Shown one piece after another: positions 34,216-41,675 of a stretch of 46,603 bases of DNA. The DNA comes from CAZPBO01 sp964584815 (GTDB lineage: Bacteria > Planctomycetota > SKW154). The position numbers were made by a program, and so were the translations under genes. The stretch is from assembly GCA_964584815.1 (NCBI GenBank), contig CAZPBO010000009.1, positions 1-46,603 on the forward strand, read 5' to 3'. A model generated the notes under the pieces. The model saw only the letters and a list, made by a program, of their open reading frames with translations, was not told where the DNA came from and did not search any database. The first letter of the stretch is position 1; each line of letters opens with the position of its first letter.

Positions 34216-36252
34216 GCGCTGCTCACAATCAACGCTAACAAGCCGCACCTTGATGCGCTGCCCTATGCGGAATACGCGCTTTGTCCGCCGCAAAACTATA
34301 CTGTAGGTCGCCTCATCAAAGTGTGGTCTCTCCTCAAACATCCGCTCCGGCACCACCCCCTCCACAACAGGTCTGTCAAGCAGCACCCACATCACCCCTT
34401 CATCCACACCCACAATCACCCCGTCAAACACCTGCCCCACTCTGTCGCGCATCAGATAACACGCTTTCAGTTTCAGAAACTCGCGCTCCAGACGGTCGGT
34501 GCGTATCTCCTTGTCGGTCGCATCGCGTGCCACAGCCGACAACTCCCCCTCAGAAACCTCCTCCAACTTGCCGTCAAACACCGCGTCCAGCGCCCGATGA
34601 ATCGTCAAATCCACATAACGCCTTATCGGTGAGGTGAAATGGGTGTAGTTGGCAAGCGCCAGTCCAAAATGGGCGTTGACATTCGTCGTGTAGACCGCCT
34701 TCTTGAGGGAGCGCAGAAGCGCATAGTTTACCGGAAACTCAAGTGGGGTGCCGACAACAGAGGAAAGCAACCGCTGGATATCCGCAGGCTTGGTTGAGCG
34801 CAGTTTAAGACCAAGCGATATGACAAATGTCTTAAAGCGGCGTAACTCTCTCTCGTCAGGCTCCTCGTGAACCCGCCGAATAAACACCACATCCTTGCTT
34901 ATCAGAAACTCCGCCACCGCCTCGTTGGCGAGCAGCATAAAATCCTCAATAAGAATATGGGATTTAAGGCGTGGATGGGCGACGATGTCAACGACTTTGC
35001 CTGACTCCATAATGACTTTGGGTTCTGGGAGTTCCATATCAAGCGCGCCGCGGCGCAAACGCCTCTCCCACAATATCTTGCCCAACTCCCCTGCAACGCG
35101 CAGCATTTTCGCAACCGCATCGCCACCCGCCCCATCCAGCATCTCCTGTGCCTGACTGTAGGTCAGACGCGCATCATTGCGCACCACACTCCGATACACC
35201 CTCACCCGCCTCACCGCACCCCGCCTGTCTATCTCCATCTCCACCGTCTTGGCAGGACGCTCCTCTCCCTCCATCAAACAGCAGAGACGATGGGTTATCC
35301 GCTCCGGCAGCATCGGCACCACCTTCCCCGAAAGATAGACGGAGTTGAGCCTTTGACGCGCCATACGGTCAATGCCGCCACCGCGCTTCACAAAAAAGGA
35401 TACATCCGCTATGTGAACATAAAGCAGCCAGCCGTCGCCCTTGCGTATAACCGATATCGCATCGTCAAAGTCGTAGGCGTCGTCAGGGTCTATCGTCACC
35501 GTCAAAAGGTCACGCAAATCCTCACGCTTTCCCCACCGTGCTTTCCAGTGCACCGCAAGCAGACGCTCCTCTTCCTCAAGCGCCTCTTGGGGTATCTCCT
35601 CATCCACGCCAAACTCAAGAAGAAGCGCCCGCTCTTCAACCTCCGCCTCCCCCGCGTCCCCCAACACCTCAACCACTTCGCCGAGGAGTTGCCGCCTAAC
35701 CCCTGCCTGCTGCGGCAACTCCACAACCACCTTCTGCCCAACCTGCGCCCCGCCTAGCGACGCCTTCGGCACACCGACAAACCGCCGCAAACCCTGAACT
35801 TCCACAAAAAAACGCCGCCCACGACGCACTATCCTCCCCACCACTTTGCTGCTCCTCCGCTCCAGAATCTTCTCCACAACGCCCCGTGGTGAACCACTCC
35901 TCCCGCGCCGCACGCGCACCAATACCTTGTCCCCATCCATCGCACCGCGCAGATCAGAACGCCTCACATATATGTCCTGCGGATACCTCTCCCTCTCTTC
36001 GGGCACCACAAACGCCGCGCCTGACCGTATCATGTCCACCCGCCCCACCACCAAGTCCTGTGGCAAACGAAGCGCTGTGTAACGGTTTCGCGGAAAACGC
36101 ATTATGCGCCCCTCCCTCGCCAACTCAGCCAACGCCCACTTGAACGATACATAATCTTCCGCCGACACGCCCAGCATCTTCGCAAGTCGTTTCACTTTGG
36201 TGGGACCTATCCGCAACGACTTAAGCGCTTTCAGCACCTCCTCTTTATCCAT
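34192..36252 (-). CDS. rnr: Ribonuclease R (RNB family 3'-5' exoribonuclease)
   Basis: Predicted 686 residues. RNase R degrades structured RNA processively from the 3' end. A helix-turn-helix-like N-terminus (KVKRLAKMLGVSAEDY) is followed by cold-shock-type domains with VVGRVDMIRSGAAFV and RERYPQDIYVRRSDLRGAMDGDKV. The RNB domain has the catalytic acids in TIDPDDAYDFDDAIS, then HIADVSFFVKRG and the late HFTSPIRRYVDLTIHR. A C-terminal S1 domain follows (GVIVGVDEGVMWVLLD). The protein is somewhat shorter than the 750-800 residue enzymes. It is a single-gene unit, convergent and overlapping with the heptosyltransferase gene. Confidence 0.95.
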   Translation of the reverse strand: MDKEEVLKALKSLRIGPTKVKRLAKMLGVSAEDYVSFKWALAELAREGRIMRFPRNRYTALRLPQDLVVGRVDMIRSGAAFVVPEERERYPQDIYVRRSDLRGAMDGDKVLVRVRRGRSGSPRGVVEKILERRSSKVVGRIVRRGRRFFVEVQGLRRFVGVPKASLGGAQVGQKVVVELPQQAGVRRQLLGEVVEVLGDAGEAEVEERALLLEFGVDEEIPQEALEEEERLLAVHWKARWGKREDLRDLLTVTIDPDDAYDFDDAISVIRKGDGWLLYVHIADVSFFVKRGGGIDRMARQRLNSVYLSGKVVPMLPERITHRLCCLMEGEERPAKTVEMEIDRRGAVRRVRVYRSVVRNDARLTYSQAQEMLDGAGGDAVAKMLRVAGELGKILWERRLRRGALDMELPEPKVIMESGKVVDIVAHPRLKSHILIEDFMLLANEAVAEFLISKDVVFIRRVHEEPDERELRRFKTFVISLGLKLRSTKPADIQRLLSSVVGTPLEFPVNYALLRSLKKAVYTTNVNAHFGLALANYTHFTSPIRRYVDLTIHRALDAVFDGKLEEVSEGELSAVARDATDKEIRTDRLEREFLKLKACYLMRDRVGQVFDGVIVGVDEGVMWVLLDRPVVEGVVPERMFEERPHFDEATYSIVLRRTKRVFRIGQRIKVRLVSVDCEQRSLLFCPL

Positions 36253-36279
36253 AGCAGAACCTCAAATGTGCGCCCGAAT

Positions 36280-36309
36280 AGTATAACACCTCAAAACAGA
36301 CTTCTACAA
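36280..36309 (-). promoter_or_regulatory. Weak candidate promoter of rnr
   Basis: On the minus strand TATACT (36280-36285) lies 28 bases before the rnr start. The best -35, TTGTAG (36304-36309), is 18 bases away and matches only in TTG. The rest of the 215-base gap to the next gene shows no other feature except the rpoZ-like promoter. Confidence 0.3.
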
Positions 36310-36412
36310 AAAACCGCGCGTTCCGTCCAGCAAACCGATAAGGCGTGTCGCAACCATCACCACGCTGAACAGAAATATAGGGGAGAAATCGCCATATCAG
36401 CGTAGAGATGGC

Positions 36413-36440
36413 TTGACAAACAGGAATTGAGTGTTATAAA
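36413..36440 (+). promoter_or_regulatory. Sigma-70-type promoter of the omega-like gene
   Basis: Perfect TTGACA (36413-36418), a 16-base spacer and TATAAA (36435-36440) stand 28 bases before ATG 36468, which itself follows GGGGGA. Confidence 0.7.
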
Positions 36441-36467
36441 TGCAAAAGGGTATTGTGGGGGACAGAT

Positions 36468-36719
36468 ATGGACCCTGCCAAGGAGATTTCAAGGATTGAG
36501 AAACTGACCGACCTTGTGGGCGGGCGTTTCAAACTCTGCGTTCTGATGCAGAAACGGGTAAAGGAGATAATCAGGAAGCATCTGGGACCGACCAAACCCG
36601 AAGCGAAAGAGGTGATGTTGCAGGTTCTGAAGGAGACAGAAGCGGGGCGGATTTCGCTGGTGACAGAGGAAGAGTATCGGGAAGCATTGCGTCAGCGACT
36701 CGCCGAGACTGAACGCTGA
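36468..36719 (+). CDS. rpoZ: RNA polymerase omega subunit-like protein
   Basis: Predicted 83 residues. Start ATG 36468 is chosen over 36453 because GGGGGACAG lies just before it. Residues about 10-45 carry the omega pattern: EKLTDLVGGRFKLCVLMQKRVKEII, here in two parts LTDLVGGRFKL and VLMQKRVKEI, corresponding to the helix that clamps the beta-prime C-terminus. The C-terminal half (KETEAGRISLVTEEEYREAL) resembles the regulatory tail of omega. The sequence is divergent, so the call rests on size, the RF.L.....KR core and its own strong promoter. A DUF-type small protein is the alternative. Confidence 0.7.
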   Translation: MDPAKEISRIEKLTDLVGGRFKLCVLMQKRVKEIIRKHLGPTKPEAKEVMLQVLKETEAGRISLVTEEEYREALRQRLAETER

Positions 36720-36751
36720 TAAAGGCTGCTTAGGGGGTGGCGCAACTTTCC

Positions 36752-36780
36752 TTGACACACCTTGAGTTTATGCGTATATT
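36752..36780 (+). promoter_or_regulatory. Near-consensus promoter of the NHL/TPR lipoprotein unit
   Basis: TTGACA (36752-36757), 17 bases and TATATT (36775-36780) precede ATG 36802 by about 21 bases. The unit probably continues into tyrS and the His-tail gene, which overlap or abut. Confidence 0.75.
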
Positions 36781-36801
36781 GCACTGTGTTTTTGGGAGTA
36801 G

Positions 36802-39333
36802 ATGATGCGGGGTATATTTGTTGCGGTGGTGGTGATGTTTTTGCTGTGTGGATGCGGCTCAACGCCTTCCGCGCCTTCAGGGCAACACAAACCACGCGAG
36901 GAGGTGAGCCGCCCGACGGCGATGTCATCCGCGGCGCCCGACACATTTCTCCTTTACGCGCGGGACATCATAAAACGCGCCGCTCCTCTGCGCATTGACT
37001 CCCCCATCACAAAATCCCCTACCACCTACCCCCGCTGGAACCCCGAAACCGACACTTTCCACATACCACAAGAGTTATCGGTGTCTGCAGTCTTCTGGTT
37101 CAGAGGAGGGGTGCCAGAACCACCAGAACCCCTTCGTCTTTTTCTACTTAACTATCTGTGTCTTGTGGAAACAGCGGTTCAGATGCGGAAACTGAAGAAG
37201 GTCTATACATCAGACGATGTGGCGCGTGAGGAATTGGCGGCGCAGTGGTTTGCGCTTTCCTTTCTGAATGACCTGTCGCGTTACGAGCCTGCAGTTAGCG
37301 GAGAGGTAGAAGCGGCGATGCGGTTTCTGCGTAACACGGCATTAAGAGTGGAATCTGCCTGGAGCGACCTTGAGAAATTGAAGAAGCGTCTGGGAAAAGA
37401 GCGCGGTCGTCTGGGAGCGCTGCGACTTATGCTCGCCGCGCATATGCTGCCACTCTGGAAGAAAGCCCCCTCCGTTGAGACTTGGATAAAAGAGAACATC
37501 ATTGAGCCAGCAAAGAAAGCCAAACGGCTCGTTAAGTGGTGGCGCCCGCAAAATGAGGTGTGGTCACTGAAAGAGGGAACATCCGCCCGTGGACGCGGCA
37601 TTGTCATCGGCATAGTCGCCACAAAATCGGGCTATGTCGTGTTAGGCGACACGGGAGGACTGCTCTCGTTGGGCAGGAACCGCCGCCGAGTTACTGAAGT
37701 TCGTCGTGGACTCCTTGCTCTGCGCGGCATCTGTGCTGTCGGTGACAAAATACTGGGTGTTGAAAGACGCTTTCTCCGAATCATTGAACCGCGCTCCCTC
37801 AATGTGGGTAACATCAAAATATGGCCACATTTCCGCAACATATCGGGAGCGGAGAACTTCGGCATTGTTCCCATAGCCGCCGACGCACAGCGCATCGTCG
37901 TCGCCGACAATATGCAAAACGCCCTCCTTATCTTCAACCATTCAGGCAACCTCCTTAAACGCATAGATTGCAACGCAAGGATAGGTGGCATAACACTCCT
38001 TAAAGGCGCCATATACGCGACCTTTCCTACCCTCCACACAGTGGAGCGCTACGACGAGCAGATAGGATGTTTCGTGACGGTGGCTGGGGTGAGGGGGAAG
38101 TTTGGGCACAGGGACGGGAGGCGTTTCGGCGCACTGTTCAACCATCCTGTGGGTATCGCGGCAGGACCTGATGAAGCGCTCTATGTGGCGGATACACTGA
38201 ACCGAGCGGTGCGAAGAGTCACTCCTGAAGGGGAGGTGAGGACGGTAGCAGGTTATGAGTGTGGGGAAAGAGATGGTAAAGCAAGTGAGGCAGCATTTGT
38301 GATGCCGATTGTGGTAACAGTGGATGCGGCGGGAAGGGTGCTGGTTGCCGACAGGGCAACAGGAAGGGTGGCTGTGGTGGGACACCGTTTTGAGCCAAAG
38401 GTGTGGCCGATGAGGGAGGAGAAAGGTCCTGGAGAGATAGGTGCTGTGCTGCGGGAGGCGCCGTTGGGGGAAAAAGTATATGCTGCGTTGATAAAGCGTG
38501 CACGGTGGCACCTTGCGGCAGGACATAAGGAGGATGCGCTACGCGATTTGAAAACTGCGCAGAAACTGGCGCCAGAGTGGGCGGAAACCTACCTTGAAGA
38601 GGCGAAAATATACAAGGCGGATGGCAATTTGACGGCGGCGCTGGCGGCGCTATCCACCGCCGTTTCGCAGAAGCGTGAACTGCCCCTGTCGGAACGGAGC
38701 GGCGACACCGCCTACCTCCATCTCCTCTTCCTGCAAGCACAACTGCTCCGCGCAACGGGCAAAAAAGACGAGGCTCTCACCACCCTCTCGCACTTCTTCC
38801 GCCTGCGTCGTCACCGCATCAAGGCACTTTCCCTGCCTGACCTGCCCGAAGACGAAATCCTGCAATCCTATCGTTTGAAGGCGCAAACGCTGGCGGAGTT
38901 GGGGCGGAAGAAGGAAGCGGTGGAAGCCTTCAGGGAACTGATAAAAGCGCAGGGACCCGACGCCAAGACGCTGATGATGTTCGGGAACCTGCTTGAACAG
39001 GTGGGGCGTTATAAGGATGCAGTGGAGGCGTATGAACGCGCGGTGCTACTGGATGAGACCGCCACAGAACCACATTTCCTTCTCGGAAAACTTTATGAGG
39101 ACCACCTAAACGACCTTGTCAAGGCTTTTCATTGCTACAAAGCCTACCTGCGTCTGAAAGGGAAGCGTAAAGACGAGGCGAAGCAGCACCTGCGGGAGTT
39201 GACCCGCCTTCTGCGTGACAGACCCCCCACAGGCTACTCCGAAGCGCGTGTTAAAGACGCCGAAGGACGGCTCTGGATAGTGCGCAGGTTTTCTGACGGC
39301 AGGGTGGTGCGCATCCCCGTTGAGGAGCGTTGA
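36802..39333 (+). CDS. Lipoprotein with NHL-type propeller repeats and TPRs
   Basis: Predicted 843 residues. The N-terminus MMRGIFVAVVVMFLLCGCGS is a lipoprotein signal with a lipobox-like LCGC, so the protein is probably anchored by Cys18 in the envelope. Residues about 90-270 are helical. Residues about 275-530 form a beta propeller with NHL-like repeats: NHPVGIAAGPDEALYVADTL, RAVRRVTPEGEVRTVAG, VVTVDAAGRVLVADRATGR. Residues about 555-800 hold TPR units (ALRDLKTAQKLAPEWAETYL, AVEAYERAVLLDETATEPHF). I infer a scaffold in the periplasm; no catalytic site is seen. The stop abuts tyrS. Confidence 0.82.
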   Translation: MMRGIFVAVVVMFLLCGCGSTPSAPSGQHKPREEVSRPTAMSSAAPDTFLLYARDIIKRAAPLRIDSPITKSPTTYPRWNPETDTFHIPQELSVSAVFWFRGGVPEPPEPLRLFLLNYLCLVETAVQMRKLKKVYTSDDVAREELAAQWFALSFLNDLSRYEPAVSGEVEAAMRFLRNTALRVESAWSDLEKLKKRLGKERGRLGALRLMLAAHMLPLWKKAPSVETWIKENIIEPAKKAKRLVKWWRPQNEVWSLKEGTSARGRGIVIGIVATKSGYVVLGDTGGLLSLGRNRRRVTEVRRGLLALRGICAVGDKILGVERRFLRIIEPRSLNVGNIKIWPHFRNISGAENFGIVPIAADAQRIVVADNMQNALLIFNHSGNLLKRIDCNARIGGITLLKGAIYATFPTLHTVERYDEQIGCFVTVAGVRGKFGHRDGRRFGALFNHPVGIAAGPDEALYVADTLNRAVRRVTPEGEVRTVAGYECGERDGKASEAAFVMPIVVTVDAAGRVLVADRATGRVAVVGHRFEPKVWPMREEKGPGEIGAVLREAPLGEKVYAALIKRARWHLAAGHKEDALRDLKTAQKLAPEWAETYLEEAKIYKADGNLTAALAALSTAVSQKRELPLSERSGDTAYLHLLFLQAQLLRATGKKDEALTTLSHFFRLRRHRIKALSLPDLPEDEILQSYRLKAQTLAELGRKKEAVEAFRELIKAQGPDAKTLMMFGNLLEQVGRYKDAVEAYERAVLLDETATEPHFLLGKLYEDHLNDLVKAFHCYKAYLRLKGKRKDEAKQHLRELTRLLRDRPPTGYSEARVKDAEGRLWIVRRFSDGRVVRIPVEER

Positions 39334-39335
39334 CG

Positions 39336-40523
39336 ATGCTGCCTCCGGATGAGCAGTTGCGTCTCATAAAGCGCGGCGTCGCCGAGATATTTCCTGAGGA
39401 GGAGATGCGGCAGCGGCTTGAGCAGTCGTTCCGCAGCGGGCGTCCGCTGCGAGTCAAACTCGGCATTGACCCCACAACCCCCGACCTGCATCTCGGGCAT
39501 ACTGTTGTGCTGAACAAACTGCGCCAGTTCCAGCAACTCGGACACACCGCGGTGCTGATAATCGGGGACTACACAGGACAGGTGGGAGACCCATCAGGAC
39601 GCAGCGCACAACGCCCGCGCCTTTCAAAGGAGACCGTCAGAAAAAACGCCGAAATTTTCCTTGAGCAGGCAAGGAAGGTTCTGCTGCCTAATCCGCTTGA
39701 GGTGCGTTACAACGGAGAATGGTTTGCGAAAATGTCTTTTGAGGAGGTGATGGAATTGTCGTCGCACATAACGGTGGCGCGGCTGCTTGAGCGCGACGAC
39801 TTCCAAAACCGCTTCAGAAACAACATCCCCATCTCTCTGCACGAGTTTTTCTACCCGCTGATGCAGGGATACGATTCTGTGATGGTGCGCGCGGATGTGG
39901 AGTTGGGCGGCACAGACCAGCGCTACAACCTCGCCTTCGGACGCGACCTCCAACGCGACTTCAACCAAACCCCGCAGGTCTGCATCACCCTTCCGCTCCT
40001 TGTCGGAACAGACGGCAAGAAGAAGATGTCCAAAACCTACGGAAACTTTGTCGCCATTGACGACCCTCCAAAGACGATGTTTGATAAACTGCTGTCTATA
40101 CCTGATGACCTGCGCCGTCTCTATCTTGTGCTGCTGACGGACTTTCCAGAAGAGGAGGTGGAGCGGTTGCTGGCGCATCCCGACCCGCGCGAGGCGAAGG
40201 TGCAGTTGGCGCTCTCTGTCATAAGACGCTTTCACGGCGATAAAGCGGCGGAGGAGGTGGAACGCGCCTACCGCCACAACGACCTTCCCCGTGAAGGGCT
40301 GAAAGAGGTGGCGGTTCCCCGTGGCAAAATATGGGTGGTGGAGTTGCTTAAAAGATGCGGGTTTGCGCGGACGAATTCGGAGGGTCGGCGTTTGGTGCGC
40401 GGCGGCGCGGTCAGGATTGACGGCAGACGCATCAGTGACGAGATGGAGCAGATAGAACCCGAAAACGGGCAGGTTCTGCAGGTCGGCAGAAACCGCTGGG
40501 CAAAATTGAGGCTCAAAGAATGA
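39336..40523 (+). CDS. tyrS: Tyrosyl-tRNA synthetase
   Basis: Predicted 395 residues. It charges tRNA-Tyr with tyrosine. Class I motifs: HLGH (52-55) within GIDPTTPDLHLGHTVVL, and KMSKT (about 230-234). GGTDQRYNLAFGRDLQRD binds substrate, and an S4 RNA-binding domain ends the protein (about 335-395, TNSEGRRLVRGGAVRIDG). Length and the compact C-terminus resemble the TyrZ-like (type 2) group. ATG 39336 is preferred because GAGGAG sits 8 bases before it. An in-frame TTG at 39330 overlapping the upstream stop would add two residues. Confidence 0.96.
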   Translation: MLPPDEQLRLIKRGVAEIFPEEEMRQRLEQSFRSGRPLRVKLGIDPTTPDLHLGHTVVLNKLRQFQQLGHTAVLIIGDYTGQVGDPSGRSAQRPRLSKETVRKNAEIFLEQARKVLLPNPLEVRYNGEWFAKMSFEEVMELSSHITVARLLERDDFQNRFRNNIPISLHEFFYPLMQGYDSVMVRADVELGGTDQRYNLAFGRDLQRDFNQTPQVCITLPLLVGTDGKKKMSKTYGNFVAIDDPPKTMFDKLLSIPDDLRRLYLVLLTDFPEEEVERLLAHPDPREAKVQLALSVIRRFHGDKAAEEVERAYRHNDLPREGLKEVAVPRGKIWVVELLKRCGFARTNSEGRRLVRGGAVRIDGRRISDEMEQIEPENGQVLQVGRNRWAKLRLKE

Positions 40524-41599
40524 CACCAACACGCAAAGCACTGGTTCTGGTGATGGGGCTTGCTCTGGGCGTTGTGGTTGTGCTTGTGCTTGACTCCATC
40601 TCCGCGCGCTGGAGCAAGCCCGTGAAACTGCGTTTTATATGCAAGCCGGGTCGGGTGGCGGTGTATAAAACCTCCGCCGACATCCGACGCTTCTGGCGCT
40701 ACGCAAACAACGCTAAACCATACCGATTCATCCGCGAACACCAATCCATCTCCACCAACATCCTGCAGGGCACCCTTTCTGCCAAACCCCTCAACCTGAT
40801 AAGCAACACCGTTGACGACAGAAAACTCATCCGTTATGTCCTCTATCGTCACGGTGAGGCGGTGGACAAGACCGAATTCCGCCGCAACCTTGTTGAGTCG
40901 CAAATCCCTCTGCCGGAGTTGCGGGTTTTGGAACGCGATGAGTTGGGACGCACCCGTCTTGCCGCAAACAGACTCTCCCTCTCACAACTCTACTCCCTCC
41001 TTGAAGGCGTCCTCCACCTACCGGAAAAGCCTGTGAAAGTGGGGGATTGCTGGAGCGGACAGCAGGCGATGGGAATGGTGCTTGTGAAATGGCGATGGTG
41101 CCTCACTGCCATAAGGTTGACAGAGAAGGGCAACGCCGCCGACATTGAGGGAACCGTTGAGTTCCTGCGCCATCCCAACCGCATCGGAAGATGCGACATC
41201 AAATACACCCTGCTGACAGACATAGGACTGATACAGCATATGGAAAGCCACATTCTCTTTGTCTGCCACGCCTCTGATACGCGTTTTCAACTGGAGTATC
41301 AGGAACGCAGCCAGAGTGAGTTGCGCAAAATCACCCTTGTTGAGCCTGAAGCAGCAACCCAGCAGTTGAGCCACATAAAGCAGTTCCTTGCCGCTCTCAC
41401 CACAGGCGACGGAGAGGAAGTGCTGCGCCAACTCTCATTAGCCGCCACATCCTCACCCATTGACAACCCCTTGCTGCCTGTCTACCACCGCCTCATCAAG
41501 GCGGCAAAAGAAGCACTGGAACGCGACCGCATCAAAAAACTGCTTGAGGAATTGAAACAGCCTCACCATCATCACCACCACGAACACGAAGACCACTGA
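40520..41599 (+). CDS. Membrane-anchored secreted protein with natural His-rich tail
   Basis: Predicted 359 residues; ATG overlaps the tyrS stop (ATGA). One hydrophobic segment (about 7-25) is a signal anchor. The rest is mainly beta: KLRFICKPGRVAVYKTSADI, then LPEKPVKVGDCWSGQQA, EGTVEFLRHPNRIG, and LLTDIGLIQHMESHILFV. This arrangement matches the protein at 2412-3311 (LRFKLSN..LRYK, VGKEWTD, TEAGKIVSAEYKM), so both may belong to one DUF6263-like family. Residues about 270-345 are helical. The C-terminus is PHHHHHHEHEDH, a natural six-His run likely to bind metal such as nickel or zinc. Function is unknown. Confidence 0.75.
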   Translation: MTPTRKALVLVMGLALGVVVVLVLDSISARWSKPVKLRFICKPGRVAVYKTSADIRRFWRYANNAKPYRFIREHQSISTNILQGTLSAKPLNLISNTVDDRKLIRYVLYRHGEAVDKTEFRRNLVESQIPLPELRVLERDELGRTRLAANRLSLSQLYSLLEGVLHLPEKPVKVGDCWSGQQAMGMVLVKWRWCLTAIRLTEKGNAADIEGTVEFLRHPNRIGRCDIKYTLLTDIGLIQHMESHILFVCHASDTRFQLEYQERSQSELRKITLVEPEAATQQLSHIKQFLAALTTGDGEEVLRQLSLAATSSPIDNPLLPVYHRLIKAAKEALERDRIKKLLEELKQPHHHHHHEHEDH

Positions 41600-41622
41600 A
41601 CGCAAGTGTGAAATGTAAAAAC

Positions 41623-41651
41623 TTGTGGACAGACAGAGCAGCAGTTATATT
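41623..41651 (+). promoter_or_regulatory. Candidate promoter of the LptA/LptC-like gene
   Basis: TTGTGG (41623-41628), a 17-base spacer and TATATT (41646-41651) precede the TTG start at 41676, which follows GGAGGA. The -35 is weak but the -10 repeats the TATATT found at two other promoters here. Confidence 0.5.
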
Positions 41652-41675
41652 GAGGTTGCGTGACGGAGGAAAGCG

